DNA of 5,984 nucleotides, from assembly GCA_965651815.1 (NCBI GenBank), contig CBFGTJ010000197.1, forward strand, positions 1 through 5,984, read 5' to 3'. This document shows positions 1 through 5,451 of the stretch, piece after piece. Under the pieces are notes generated by a model, which made no database searches, was not told the origin of the DNA, and saw nothing but the letters and a program-made list of their open reading frames with translations. The stretch comes from CBFGTJ01 sp965651815. Its GTDB lineage: Bacteria; Actinomycetota; Acidimicrobiia; Acidimicrobiales; Microtrichaceae. The stretch's first letter is position 1. Each line of letters opens with the position of its first letter. A program made the translations under genes and the position numbers.

Positions 1-299
1 CGCTGCTGGGTCACGTCGAGCAGCGCGTGGCCGGCGTCGGTGGCGTGGAACACCGCGTCGCGGCCTTCGCCCTCGCGGACGAACAGCCCTTCGCCGATCA
101 GGCGGCGCATGCACGAGCGCACCGTTTCGGCGCCGATGCCGCACTCCTCGGCGACGCTGTAGAGCTCGGCACCGTGGACGGTGCCGTCCCGGTGCGTGAG
201 CCCCAGCACCATCAGCCGGGTGGGGAGCGCCTCGTCCTCACCCGTCGCACCACCTGTGCCGGTCGGCTCTGGGTCGGTCGTAACGCTCACGACCGCCAT
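1..299 (-). CDS. PaaX-like winged-helix transcriptional regulator, N-terminal part (runs off left edge)
   Basis: Reading leftwards from the ATG at 299-297 gives 99 complete codons without a stop before the window edge, so only the N-terminus is visible. After about 24 polar residues comes a winged-helix-like segment. Residues 27-43 (LPTRLMVLGLTHRDGTV) resemble the first helix of PaaX-family regulators, residues 57-72 (IGAETVRSCMRRLIGE) the recognition helix, and residues 73-90 (LFVREGEGRD, then FHATDAG) the beta wing ending in the usual T-x-x-G. PaaX proteins repress phenylacetate catabolism, but the wider family controls varied aromatic or acyl-CoA pathways and no such genes are visible here. 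The usual C-terminal effector domain would lie off the window. No good Shine-Dalgarno precedes the ATG; GTG codons 3 and 4 are alternative starts. It is divergent from the GNAT-like gene at 383. Another winged-helix family remains possible. Confidence 0.65.
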   Translation of the reverse strand, partial: MAVVSVTTDPEPTGTGGATGEDEALPTRLMVLGLTHRDGTVHGAELYSVAEECGIGAETVRSCMRRLIGEGLFVREGEGRDAVFHATDAGHALLDVTQQ

Positions 300-329
300 G
301 GTCGTCGGCGGGTCGTGCGCGTGTCAATC

Positions 330-349
330 CCGGTGGTACGGTCCGCCGG
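330..349. promoter_or_regulatory. Imperfect dyad in the divergent intergenic region, with a possible -10 for the GNAT-like gene
   Basis: CCGGTGG (330-336) and CCGCCGG (343-349) form a 7-bp inverted repeat with one mismatch, separated by TACGGT (337-342). TACGGT fits the TAnnnT pattern of actinobacterial -10 elements on the plus strand and would place transcription start near 349, about 34 bases before the ATG at 383. No convincing -35 lies at the right distance. The dyad could be an operator for the divergent PaaX-like regulator. In DNA this GC-rich such repeats arise easily by chance. Confidence 0.2.
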
Positions 350-371
350 TCGAGATCCCGGAGGATCCCAC

Positions 372-378
372 GAGGGGG
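372..378 (+). promoter_or_regulatory. Ribosome binding site of the GNAT-like gene
   Basis: GAGGGGG lies 4 bases before the ATG at 383 and supports that start. A better-matching GGAGGA at 360-365 is 17 bases from the ATG and no in-frame start sits closer to it, so it is probably not the site used. Confidence 0.5.
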
Positions 379-382
379 TGGC

Positions 383-1246
383 ATGTCGATCATCGACAAG
401 GTCGGACAGCGCTTCGGCGCCCTGAAGCCACGGATCTCCGAGTGCGCCATCGTCGCCCGGCCGCTGCCGCTGATCGCGGACGAGATCATCGAGGCGGGGG
501 ACGACTTCCGCTTCAAGGTCGTGTTCGACCCGACCGACCGGCACCTCCAGCAGATCGAGCCGGCGCGGCGCCTCGAGCTGATGAAGGGTCCCTTCGCCCG
601 CGGGGCGGTGGTCATCCTGGCGATCCACAAGCCCACCGACCGGGCCATCGGCAAGATGTGGCTGCTCACCGAGTCCCCGCTGCCGGAGGACACCAAGAGC
701 GGGCTGCTGCCGATCCGCCTGGCCAAGGACGAGACGTTCCTGTTCGACCTCTGGGTGCACGAGGACTTCCGGCGCCACGCGGTCGGCATCACGATGGCCT
801 ACGAGATGGGCGCGATGGCCGACGAGTACTACCCGGAGAAGCGCTGGGTGTACGGCTACGCCCACACCGACAACGAAGCCTCGATGAACCTCATGTGGCT
901 CGTGTACGGCATGTGGACGGTGCAGTACGTCAAGGAGTACGAGCTCGGCCCGTACCGGGTCGGGATCGTGCCCGGGTCCGACCACCCCAAGTTCGGCCCG
1001 TTCTCCAAGCGCGGCCGCCACTCCGGTGACGGCTTCCAGATGCCGGGCCGTCCCCGCAGCGGAGAGGGCTACCGGGACTACCACCACAAGAAGGGCTTCG
1101 CCCGCCGAGACACGCGCTCGTCGAACGTCGAGGTGTCCGACGGGTGGATGTGGCCGGGGCCCGAGTGGTTCGACAACGACCACCCGCTCGACCCCGAGGG
1201 CCGACCCGCGCTGCCCGAGACCCTTCCCCGCAAGCTCGAGCTCTGA
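383..1246 (+). CDS. GNAT-acetyltransferase-like protein with polar C-terminal tail (hypothetical)
   Basis: A 287-residue soluble protein with no signal peptide or membrane segment. Residues about 72-183 look like a GNAT core. There is a hydrophobic strand at 74-81 (GAVVILAI), then strand 4 at 118-125 leading into VHEDFRRHAVG (125-135). That resembles the acetyl-CoA pyrophosphate loop R/Q-x-x-G-x-G/A, in a divergent form. A helix follows at 136-149, strand 5 at 154-159, and a DN-AS-N segment at 163-169 typical of the helix after strand 5. The N-terminal 70 residues and the tail after about 200, rich in Gly, Arg, His, Trp and Asp, are not part of a normal GNAT domain. The acyl acceptor cannot be told from sequence. 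The gene is divergent from the PaaX-like regulator and convergent with cysH, sharing the hairpin at 1252-1304. The reading frame and start are secure; the family call is moderate. Confidence 0.6.
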   Translation: MSIIDKVGQRFGALKPRISECAIVARPLPLIADEIIEAGDDFRFKVVFDPTDRHLQQIEPARRLELMKGPFARGAVVILAIHKPTDRAIGKMWLLTESPLPEDTKSGLLPIRLAKDETFLFDLWVHEDFRRHAVGITMAYEMGAMADEYYPEKRWVYGYAHTDNEASMNLMWLVYGMWTVQYVKEYELGPYRVGIVPGSDHPKFGPFSKRGRHSGDGFQMPGRPRSGEGYRDYHHKKGFARRDTRSSNVEVSDGWMWPGPEWFDNDHPLDPEGRPALPETLPRKLEL

Positions 1247-1251
1247 GCGCT

Positions 1252-1304
1252 GCGAACCTCGGGGGGTTGCCGTCGCCCAGCGACGACAACCCCCCAAGGT
1301 TCGC
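1252..1304. terminator. Long hairpin between convergent genes, likely bidirectional transcription terminator
   Basis: Two 25-base arms (1252-1276 and 1280-1304) are inverted repeats with a 3-base loop (CCA, 1277-1279) and differ at only two positions (pairs 1260/1296 and 1270/1286). The core is GGGGGGTTG facing CAACCCCCC. It starts 5 bases after the GNAT-like stop and lies 14 bases beyond the cysH stop. No T-run follows on either strand, as is common for high-GC actinobacterial hairpin terminators. In the minus-strand transcript both non-Watson-Crick positions become G-U wobbles, so the stem is fully paired; in the plus-strand transcript they are C-A mismatches. The terminator role is inferred from position. 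Confidence 0.7.
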
Positions 1305-1318
1305 GAAGCAGATGACGC

Positions 1319-2056
1319 TCAGCCGAGGTGCAGGCCGCACTCCGTCTTGGACGAACCGGACCAGCGGCCCGAGCGGGGGTCCTCGCCGGGCGCCACCGGC
1401 AGCGTGCAGGGCTGGCACCCGATGGACGGGTAGCCGCGCAGCGTCAGCGGGTTCACCGGCACGTCGTGCTCGGCGATGTAGGCGTCCACCTGCTCCTGGG
1501 ACCAGTTGGCGATCGGGTTCACCTTCACGAGCCCGCGCAGGTCCCGCGCCACGATCGGCGCGTTCGCCCGCGTCGGGGCCTCGTCGCGGCGCAGACCCGA
1601 CATCCACGCCGCCTTGCCCGCCAGCGCACGGTCGAGCTGGCCGACCTTGACCGCGGAGCAGCAGTTCTCCGGGTCGACCCGCCACAGCTCCTCGTCGTGG
1701 GGCGGCACGGTCATCATCCGCAGGTTGAGCCCGTAGCGGCGCCGCACGGTCTCCACCGTCTCGAGGGTCTCGGGGAAGTGGTAGCCGGTGTCGATGAACA
1801 CGACCTCGATCGCGGGCGCGACCCGCACGGCGAGGTCGATGAGCACCGCGTCGGTCATCGACGCGGCCAACGACAGGTGCGGGCCGAAGCTGCGGCACGC
1901 CCACTCGACGATCTCGGCCGCGTCGGCCTTCTCGAAGCGGCGGTCGAGCTCGGCGAGCTCCTCGTCGCTGAACTCCGCGGCCCGGAAGGGTCCCGGCGCC
2001 GGTTGGGAAGGGTCGTACGCGTGCTCGTGCCGCGCTGCGAGGGTGGTGTCGCCCAT
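1319..2056 (-). CDS. cysH: Assimilatory adenylyl-sulfate (APS) reductase, [4Fe-4S] type
   Basis: A 245-residue cytoplasmic enzyme that reduces adenylyl sulfate to sulfite and AMP, with electrons from thioredoxin. An adenine-nucleotide alpha-hydrolase fold (PAPS reductase family) begins at about residue 57; LSLAASMTDAVL (61-72) is the modified P-loop and FIDTGYHFPET (87-97) the next conserved loop. Cys132-Cys133 and Cys214-x-x-Cys217 are the paired cluster ligands that separate APS reductases from cluster-free PAPS reductases. The C-terminal KTECGLH (237-243) holds the catalytic cysteine, Cys240. Length and order match the bacterial family, and all key residues are present. The ATG shares its A with the TGA of sirA (TGATG at 2058-2054), which suggests translational coupling. 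The nearest purine-rich match, GGAG, is 11 bases upstream inside sirA, so reinitiation by ribosomes leaving sirA is likely. The hairpin at 1252-1304 ends the unit. Confidence 0.95.
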   Translation of the reverse strand: MGDTTLAARHEHAYDPSQPAPGPFRAAEFSDEELAELDRRFEKADAAEIVEWACRSFGPHLSLAASMTDAVLIDLAVRVAPAIEVVFIDTGYHFPETLETVETVRRRYGLNLRMMTVPPHDEELWRVDPENCCSAVKVGQLDRALAGKAAWMSGLRRDEAPTRANAPIVARDLRGLVKVNPIANWSQEQVDAYIAEHDVPVNPLTLRGYPSIGCQPCTLPVAPGEDPRSGRWSGSSKTECGLHLG

Positions 2057-3897
2057 CAGACCGCGCACTCCGACTCGCCGATCTCCTTGGTGTACGGACC
2101 GGTCTCCCCGTAGTCCACGTAGAAGCTGGGGTCCTCCTCGGGGGTGGGGAAGACGTCGAGGTCCTTGAGCTCCTCCGCCACGGCCTTGGCGCCGCCGACC
2201 CGGTCCAGCCACTCGCGGAAGGTCTCGCCCGCCTCCCGCTCCGAGGCGTAGCGGCCGACGACCCGCACCGCTGCCTGGGGCGCCGCCTTGGCGGGCAGCC
2301 GCAGCGCCTTCTCGCCGAAGTGGATCCGCTGCTGGCCGACGTAGCCGCCGAGGAGCAGCTGGTAGCCGGGCGCCGACTGGCCGTGCGCGCGGCGCTCGGC
2401 GCCGAAGAACCCGATGTCGGCGATGTGGTGCTGCCCGCACGAGTTGGTGCAGCCCGAGATGTTGGTGCGCACCCCGTCCACCTCGGCCAGGCCCGCCTCC
2501 TCGAGCGCTTCGCCGATCGCGTCCGCGAGCCCGCGGGACTGGGTCACGGCCAGGTTGCACGTGTCGGCGCCGGGGCAGGCGACGACGTCGCGGGTGAGCT
2601 CGGCGCCGGGCTGGGCCATGCCGATCGCCTCGAGCCGCTCGTACAGCGTCGGCAGCTGCTCCTCGGTGAGCCCGCGGAACACGAAGTTCTGGCGGTTGGT
2701 GATGCGGATCTCGACATCCAGCTCCCGCACGATCGCGGCGAGCGCACGGAACTGCGCCGAGGTGACGTCGCCGAGCCGCGCCCACGCGAGCGCCGAGACG
2801 GTGCCCTTCGCGACGCCGCGAACGACGTTGGCCTCGGTCCAGCGGGTGTACGGCGAGGTGCCACGCAGCGCCACCGGCACACCCTGGCCGACCTGGGTCA
2901 CCACGTCGCCGCCCCGGCCGGCGGGGGCGTCGCCACGCTCGAGCACCTGGGCGGGGATGCCGCCCGGCCACGACGACGACGCCAGCAGGAACCGCCGCGA
3001 GGCCAGGATGCGGCGCTGCAGCTCCTCGAAGCCGAGCTCGTCGACGAGCCACTTCATGCGGGCGCGGAGCTTGTTGTCGCGATTGCCCGCCTGCTCGAAG
3101 ACCCGCACGCAGGCCTCGAGGGTGGGCAGCAGCTCCTCGCGGGGGGTGAACTCCTCCAGCGCCAGCGCGGGGTGCGGGTTGGCGCCGAGGCCTCCCGCCA
3201 CGAACACCCGGAAGCCCGCCTCGACCTCACCGGCGTTGGGCTCGCCCTCGGGCACGACGCGGTTGACCGCGATCACCCCGACGTCGTTGAACATCGCCTG
3301 GCCGCAGTCGGTGGCGCAGCCCGAGAAGTTGATCTTGAACTTGCGCGGCAGGCGCTGGGAGATCGGGTTGCGCAGGAAGTGCCAGAACGTGGCGTCGGCC
3401 CACGGCTGGATGTCGAGCACCTCGTGGGGGCAGGCGCCCGCCAGGTGGCAGCCCATCACGTTGCGGACCGTGTCCGAGCACGCCTCGCGGGTGGTCAGGC
3501 CGACCGCGGCGAGCTCCCACAGCAGCTCGGGCACCCGCTCCAGCTGCACGTAGTGGAACTGGACGTTCTGGCGGGTCGTCAGGTGGCCCCACCCGCGGCT
3601 GTACTCGTCCGCGATGTGGGCGAAGGCCTCGAGCTGGTCCGGGCCGATCGCCCCGTACGGCGCCTTCACCCGGACCATCTGGTTGTGGCCGCCCTGCCGC
3701 TGCCCGTACACGCCGTTGGCGAGGCGGAACACGCGGAAGACGTCCTCCTCGAGGTCACCGGAGAGGTACCGCCCGAGCATCCGTTCGAACTTGCGGATGT
3801 CCTCGATCTGTCCGGGGTCGACGGGGGTGCCGGACGGGGAGGCCGGCTCGCCGTCGGTGAGGACCCGGCCGTCGGGCTCGATCTCGATCGTGCTCAT
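2056..3897 (-). CDS. sirA: Ferredoxin-type nitrite/sulfite reductase, probably assimilatory sulfite reductase
   Basis: A 613-residue siroheme/[4Fe-4S] enzyme; pairing with cysH makes sulfite-to-sulfide reduction more likely than nitrite reduction. It has the family's two-fold repeat: two ferrodoxin-like half-domains (about 52-125 and 345-425), each followed by a catalytic domain. Expected substrate and siroheme residues are present: Arg109 (TTRQN), Arg145 (VRNVMG), and Lys186 and Lys188 (LPRKFK). The canonical cluster ligands are Cys441-x5-Cys447 and Cys483-x3-Cys487, in ACPGADTC and SGCTNSCGQ. Unusually, the N-terminal half also has Cys150-x5-Cys156 and Cys194-x3-Cys198. No flavin or NADPH domain is fused, so electrons probably come from ferredoxin. 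The C-terminus ends in IGESECAV. The ATG at 3897 is preceded by GGAG (3905-3902) at 4-base spacing. First gene of the operon, overlapping cysH by one base. Nitrite reductase (nirA) is the main alternative. Confidence 0.9.
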   Translation of the reverse strand: MSTIEIEPDGRVLTDGEPASPSGTPVDPGQIEDIRKFERMLGRYLSGDLEEDVFRVFRLANGVYGQRQGGHNQMVRVKAPYGAIGPDQLEAFAHIADEYSRGWGHLTTRQNVQFHYVQLERVPELLWELAAVGLTTREACSDTVRNVMGCHLAGACPHEVLDIQPWADATFWHFLRNPISQRLPRKFKINFSGCATDCGQAMFNDVGVIAVNRVVPEGEPNAGEVEAGFRVFVAGGLGANPHPALALEEFTPREELLPTLEACVRVFEQAGNRDNKLRARMKWLVDELGFEELQRRILASRRFLLASSSWPGGIPAQVLERGDAPAGRGGDVVTQVGQGVPVALRGTSPYTRWTEANVVRGVAKGTVSALAWARLGDVTSAQFRALAAIVRELDVEIRITNRQNFVFRGLTEEQLPTLYERLEAIGMAQPGAELTRDVVACPGADTCNLAVTQSRGLADAIGEALEEAGLAEVDGVRTNISGCTNSCGQHHIADIGFFGAERRAHGQSAPGYQLLLGGYVGQQRIHFGEKALRLPAKAAPQAAVRVVGRYASEREAGETFREWLDRVGGAKAVAEELKDLDVFPTPEEDPSFYVDYGETGPYTKEIGESECAV

Positions 3898-3901
3898 GTC
3901 G

Positions 3902-3905
3902 CTCC
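3902..3905 (-). promoter_or_regulatory. Ribosome binding site of the sulfite reductase gene
   Basis: The minus strand reads CCGGAGCGACATG, so GGAG stands 4 bases before the ATG. The spacing is short, but the start is supported by the lack of a better candidate and by the conserved protein beginning about 30 residues later. Confidence 0.4.
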
Positions 3906-3943
3906 GGTTCGGGGGTGCGACGCGTGCGGGAGCAGCGCGCCGG

Positions 3944-3968
3944 AAAGTTGACCTGACCGGTCGACTTT
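3944..3968. promoter_or_regulatory. Operator-like dyad overlapping the sulfur operon promoter
   Basis: AAAGTTGACC (3944-3953) and GGTCGACTTT (3959-3968) are inverted repeats matching at 9 of 10 positions around a 5-base spacer. Inside lies the perfect palindrome GACCGGTC (3955-3962). The element is AT-richer at its ends than the surroundings and overlaps the proposed -10 (3969-3964), the position expected for a repressor site. A sulfur- or cysteine-responsive repressor, for example of the Rrf2/CymR type, would make sense for a sirA-cysH operon, but the identity is not shown by the sequence. Confidence 0.55.
3952..3962. repeat. Direct repeat copy 1 (promoter-proximal), CCTGACCGGTC
   Basis: CCTGACCGGTC recurs 27 bases away as CCTGACCAGTC (3979-3989), with one difference in 11. 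This copy lies within the dyad at 3944-3968. The pair suggests a second half-site for the same DNA-binding protein, flanking the region between -10 and -35. Confidence 0.4.
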
Positions 3969-3991
3969 AGCAACGAATCCTGACCAGTCCA
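3964..3991 (-). promoter_or_regulatory. Candidate promoter of the sirA-cysH operon
   Basis: On the minus strand TGGACT (3991-3986, 4 of 6 to TTGACA) and TAAAGT (3969-3964, 4 of 6 to TATAAT and fitting TAnnnT) are separated by 16 bases. Initiation about 7 bases after the -10, near 3957, would give a leader of about 60 bases before the ATG at 3897. This is the most AT-rich stretch of the intergenic region. I see no leader peptide, SAM riboswitch or T-box features in the short leader. Confidence 0.45.
3979..3989. repeat. Direct repeat copy 2 (promoter-distal), CCTGACCAGTC
   Basis: This is the second copy of the 11-base repeat, overlapping the proposed -35 at 3991-3986. A protein bound here would also cover the RNA polymerase contact region. 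Between this copy and the DAHP synthase stop at 4020 I find no convincing terminator, only a GCCCGGGC palindrome, so some read-through from the DAHP synthase gene is possible. Confidence 0.35.
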
Positions 3992-4019
3992 CTCGGGAAT
4001 TGCCCGGGCGGCGGATTTT

Positions 4020-5378
4020 TCAGTCGCCGGAGCGCAGCAACTCGGCGACCCGGAAGGCGAGGTCGAGCGACTGCCGCCCGTTGAGGCGGGGGTCGCACAT
4101 CGTCTCGTACCGGAGGCCCAGGTCGTCGTCGAGCAGGTCGTCCGCACCGCCGAGGCACTCGGTGACGTCCTCGCCGGTGAGCTCGACGTGCACGCCGCCC
4201 GGCCAGGTGCCCTCGGCCCGGTGCGCCTCGAAGAACCCGCGGATCTCGGAGAGGATCGCGTCGAAGTGGCGGGTCTTGCGGCCGCTCGGCGAGGTGAACG
4301 TGTTGCCGTGCATGGGGTCGCACGCCCACACCACCGGGTGCCCGGCGTCCGCGACGGCCCGCAGCAGCGGCGGCAGCGCGTCGCCGATCTTGTCCGCACC
4401 CATGCGCGAGATCAGCGTGAGCCGGCCGGGGATCCGGTCGGGGTTCAGGACCTCGCAGAGGCCCAGCACCTCGTCGACGGTCGCGGTCGGGCCGACCTTG
4501 CAGCCGACGGGATTGCGGATCCCGCGGAAGAACTCCACGTGGGCGCCGTCGAGGTCGCGGGTGCGCTCACCGATCCAGACCATGTGCGCCGAGCAGTCGT
4601 ACCAGTCGCCCGTCAGCGAGTCGCGGCGCGTCAGCGCCTCCTCGTAGTCGAGCAGCAGCGCCTCGTGCGAGGTCCACACGTCGACCTCGTGCAGCGCCGG
4701 CACGGTCCCGTGGTCGAGGCCGCAGGCCTCCATGAACCGCAGCGCACGCTCGATCTCGTTCGCGACCTGCTCGTAGTGCTGGCCCTCGGGGCTGGAGGCC
4801 ACGAACTCCTGGTTCCACTGGTGGACCCTCGACAGGTCGGCGAACCCGCCCTTGGTGAACGCCCGCAGCAGGTTCAGCGTCGAGGCCGACTGGTGGTAGC
4901 CCTGCACCAGCCGGCGGGGGTCGGGCGTGCGGGCCGCGTCGGTGAAGGCGATGTCGTTCACCATGTGGCCCCGGAAGCTCGGCAGCTCGGCGCCGTCGAC
5001 GACCTCGACCGGCGACGACCGCGGCTTCGCGAACTGCCCGGCGATCCGCCCGACCTTCACCACGGGCACCCCCGCGGAGTAGGTGAGCACGACCGCCATC
5101 TGGAGGATCACCTTGAGCCGCTCGCGGATCGCGTCCGCGGAGAACGACTCGAACGACTCGGCGCAGTCGCCCGCCTGCAGCAGGAACGCCCGGCCCTCGG
5201 CGACCCGGCCCAACGCCGTGGTCAGGTCCCGCGCCTCGCCGGCGAACACGAGCGGCGGATAGCCCGACAGCACCTTCAGGGCGGCCTCGTGCTCGGCCGG
5301 GTCGGGCCACTCCGGCTGCTGCTTGGCCGGACGGTTGCGCCAGGAGTCAGGGGACCAGGGGGGTGCGACGGTGGACAT
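4020..5378 (-). CDS. aroG: Class II 3-deoxy-7-phosphoheptulonate (DAHP) synthase
   Basis: A 452-residue cytoplasmic enzyme that condenses phosphoenolpyruvate and erythrose 4-phosphate, the first step of the shikimate pathway. The metal-site residues of class II enzymes are present: Cys72 (AGDCAES), His357 (DPMHGNT), Glu399 (HVELTGED) and Asp429 (MCDPRLN). The last three keep the spacings I know for the Mycobacterium tuberculosis enzyme (42 and 30). Substrate-binding Arg111 and Lys118 (GRIAGQFAKPRS), Arg272 (GERTR), Lys294 (GCKVG) and Arg325 (SRMGADK) also line up. Measured from the metal cysteine, the N-terminus is about 15 residues shorter than the mycobacterial enzyme, where N-terminal elements contribute to oligomer contacts and aromatic amino acid feedback, so regulation may differ. 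I chose the ATG at 5378; a TTG at 5387 would add three residues. The symbol follows mycobacterial usage. It lies 73 bases downstream of the sigma factor gene on the same strand. Confidence 0.95.
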   Translation of the reverse strand: MSTVAPPWSPDSWRNRPAKQQPEWPDPAEHEAALKVLSGYPPLVFAGEARDLTTALGRVAEGRAFLLQAGDCAESFESFSADAIRERLKVILQMAVVLTYSAGVPVVKVGRIAGQFAKPRSSPVEVVDGAELPSFRGHMVNDIAFTDAARTPDPRRLVQGYHQSASTLNLLRAFTKGGFADLSRVHQWNQEFVASSPEGQHYEQVANEIERALRFMEACGLDHGTVPALHEVDVWTSHEALLLDYEEALTRRDSLTGDWYDCSAHMVWIGERTRDLDGAHVEFFRGIRNPVGCKVGPTATVDEVLGLCEVLNPDRIPGRLTLISRMGADKIGDALPPLLRAVADAGHPVVWACDPMHGNTFTSPSGRKTRHFDAILSEIRGFFEAHRAEGTWPGGVHVELTGEDVTECLGGADDLLDDDLGLRYETMCDPRLNGRQSLDLAFRVAELLRSGD

Positions 5379-5386
5379 CGGCCCCA

Positions 5387-5392
5387 AGGTTA
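5387..5392 (-). promoter_or_regulatory. Possible -10 element of the DAHP synthase gene
   Basis: The minus strand reads TAACCT (5392-5387), fitting TAnnnT, 8 bases before the ATG. Initiation 6-8 bases downstream would fall at or next to the start codon, giving a leaderless or nearly leaderless mRNA, which is common in Actinomycetota. The -35 region at 18-base spacing (TTCGGC) is weak. Confidence 0.3.
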
Positions 5393-5420
5393 CCGGTGGG
5401 GCCGCTCCGGGCCGAAGCGG

Positions 5421-5438
5421 GTCGGAGCGACCTCCGAC
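5421..5438. terminator. Small hairpin downstream of the sigma factor gene, possible terminator
   Basis: GTCGGAG (5421-5427) and CTCCGAC (5432-5438) are perfect 7-bp inverted arms around a 4-base loop (CGAC). It begins 13 bases after the sigma factor stop and lies upstream of the DAHP synthase -10 candidate, so it could separate the two units. There is no T-run, and a stem this short is weak evidence in GC-rich DNA. Confidence 0.3.
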
Positions 5439-5451
5439 ACCTCTCAGGCAC

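Noticed and set aside
322..327. A perfect TTGACA -35 hexamer on the minus strand upstream of the PaaX-like gene
   Set aside because: No acceptable -10 is found 16-18 bases downstream, where the sequence runs into the start codon. It is probably chance, unless the gene's true start is further in.
287..1297. A 336-codon open frame on the minus strand opposite the GNAT-like gene
   Set aside because: It is low-complexity Arg/Val/His/Gly-rich translation typical of the antisense of GC-rich codons, has no recognisable domain, and runs through the terminator hairpin. The plus-strand frame has a ribosome binding site and domain-like sequence.
1319..3052. An extended open frame that would fuse about 330 residues to the N-terminus of CysH
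   Set aside because: The extension is an out-of-frame reading of sirA, Arg/Pro/Ala-rich. The CysH family start falls just after the ATG at 2056, which overlaps the sirA stop. It is not a real fusion or frameshift.
2320..3951. A 543-codon plus-strand open frame opposite the sulfite reductase gene
   Set aside because: The minus strand encodes a clear full-length siroheme reductase with all catalytic residues. The plus-strand translation is compositionally biased and matches no family I recognise.
3993..4019. A possible terminator after the DAHP synthase stop (GCCCGGGC palindrome near a run of five T on the plus strand)
   Set aside because: The palindrome has no loop of useful size and flanking pairing is only about 4 bp. 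The T-run is on the wrong strand and side for the DAHP synthase transcript.
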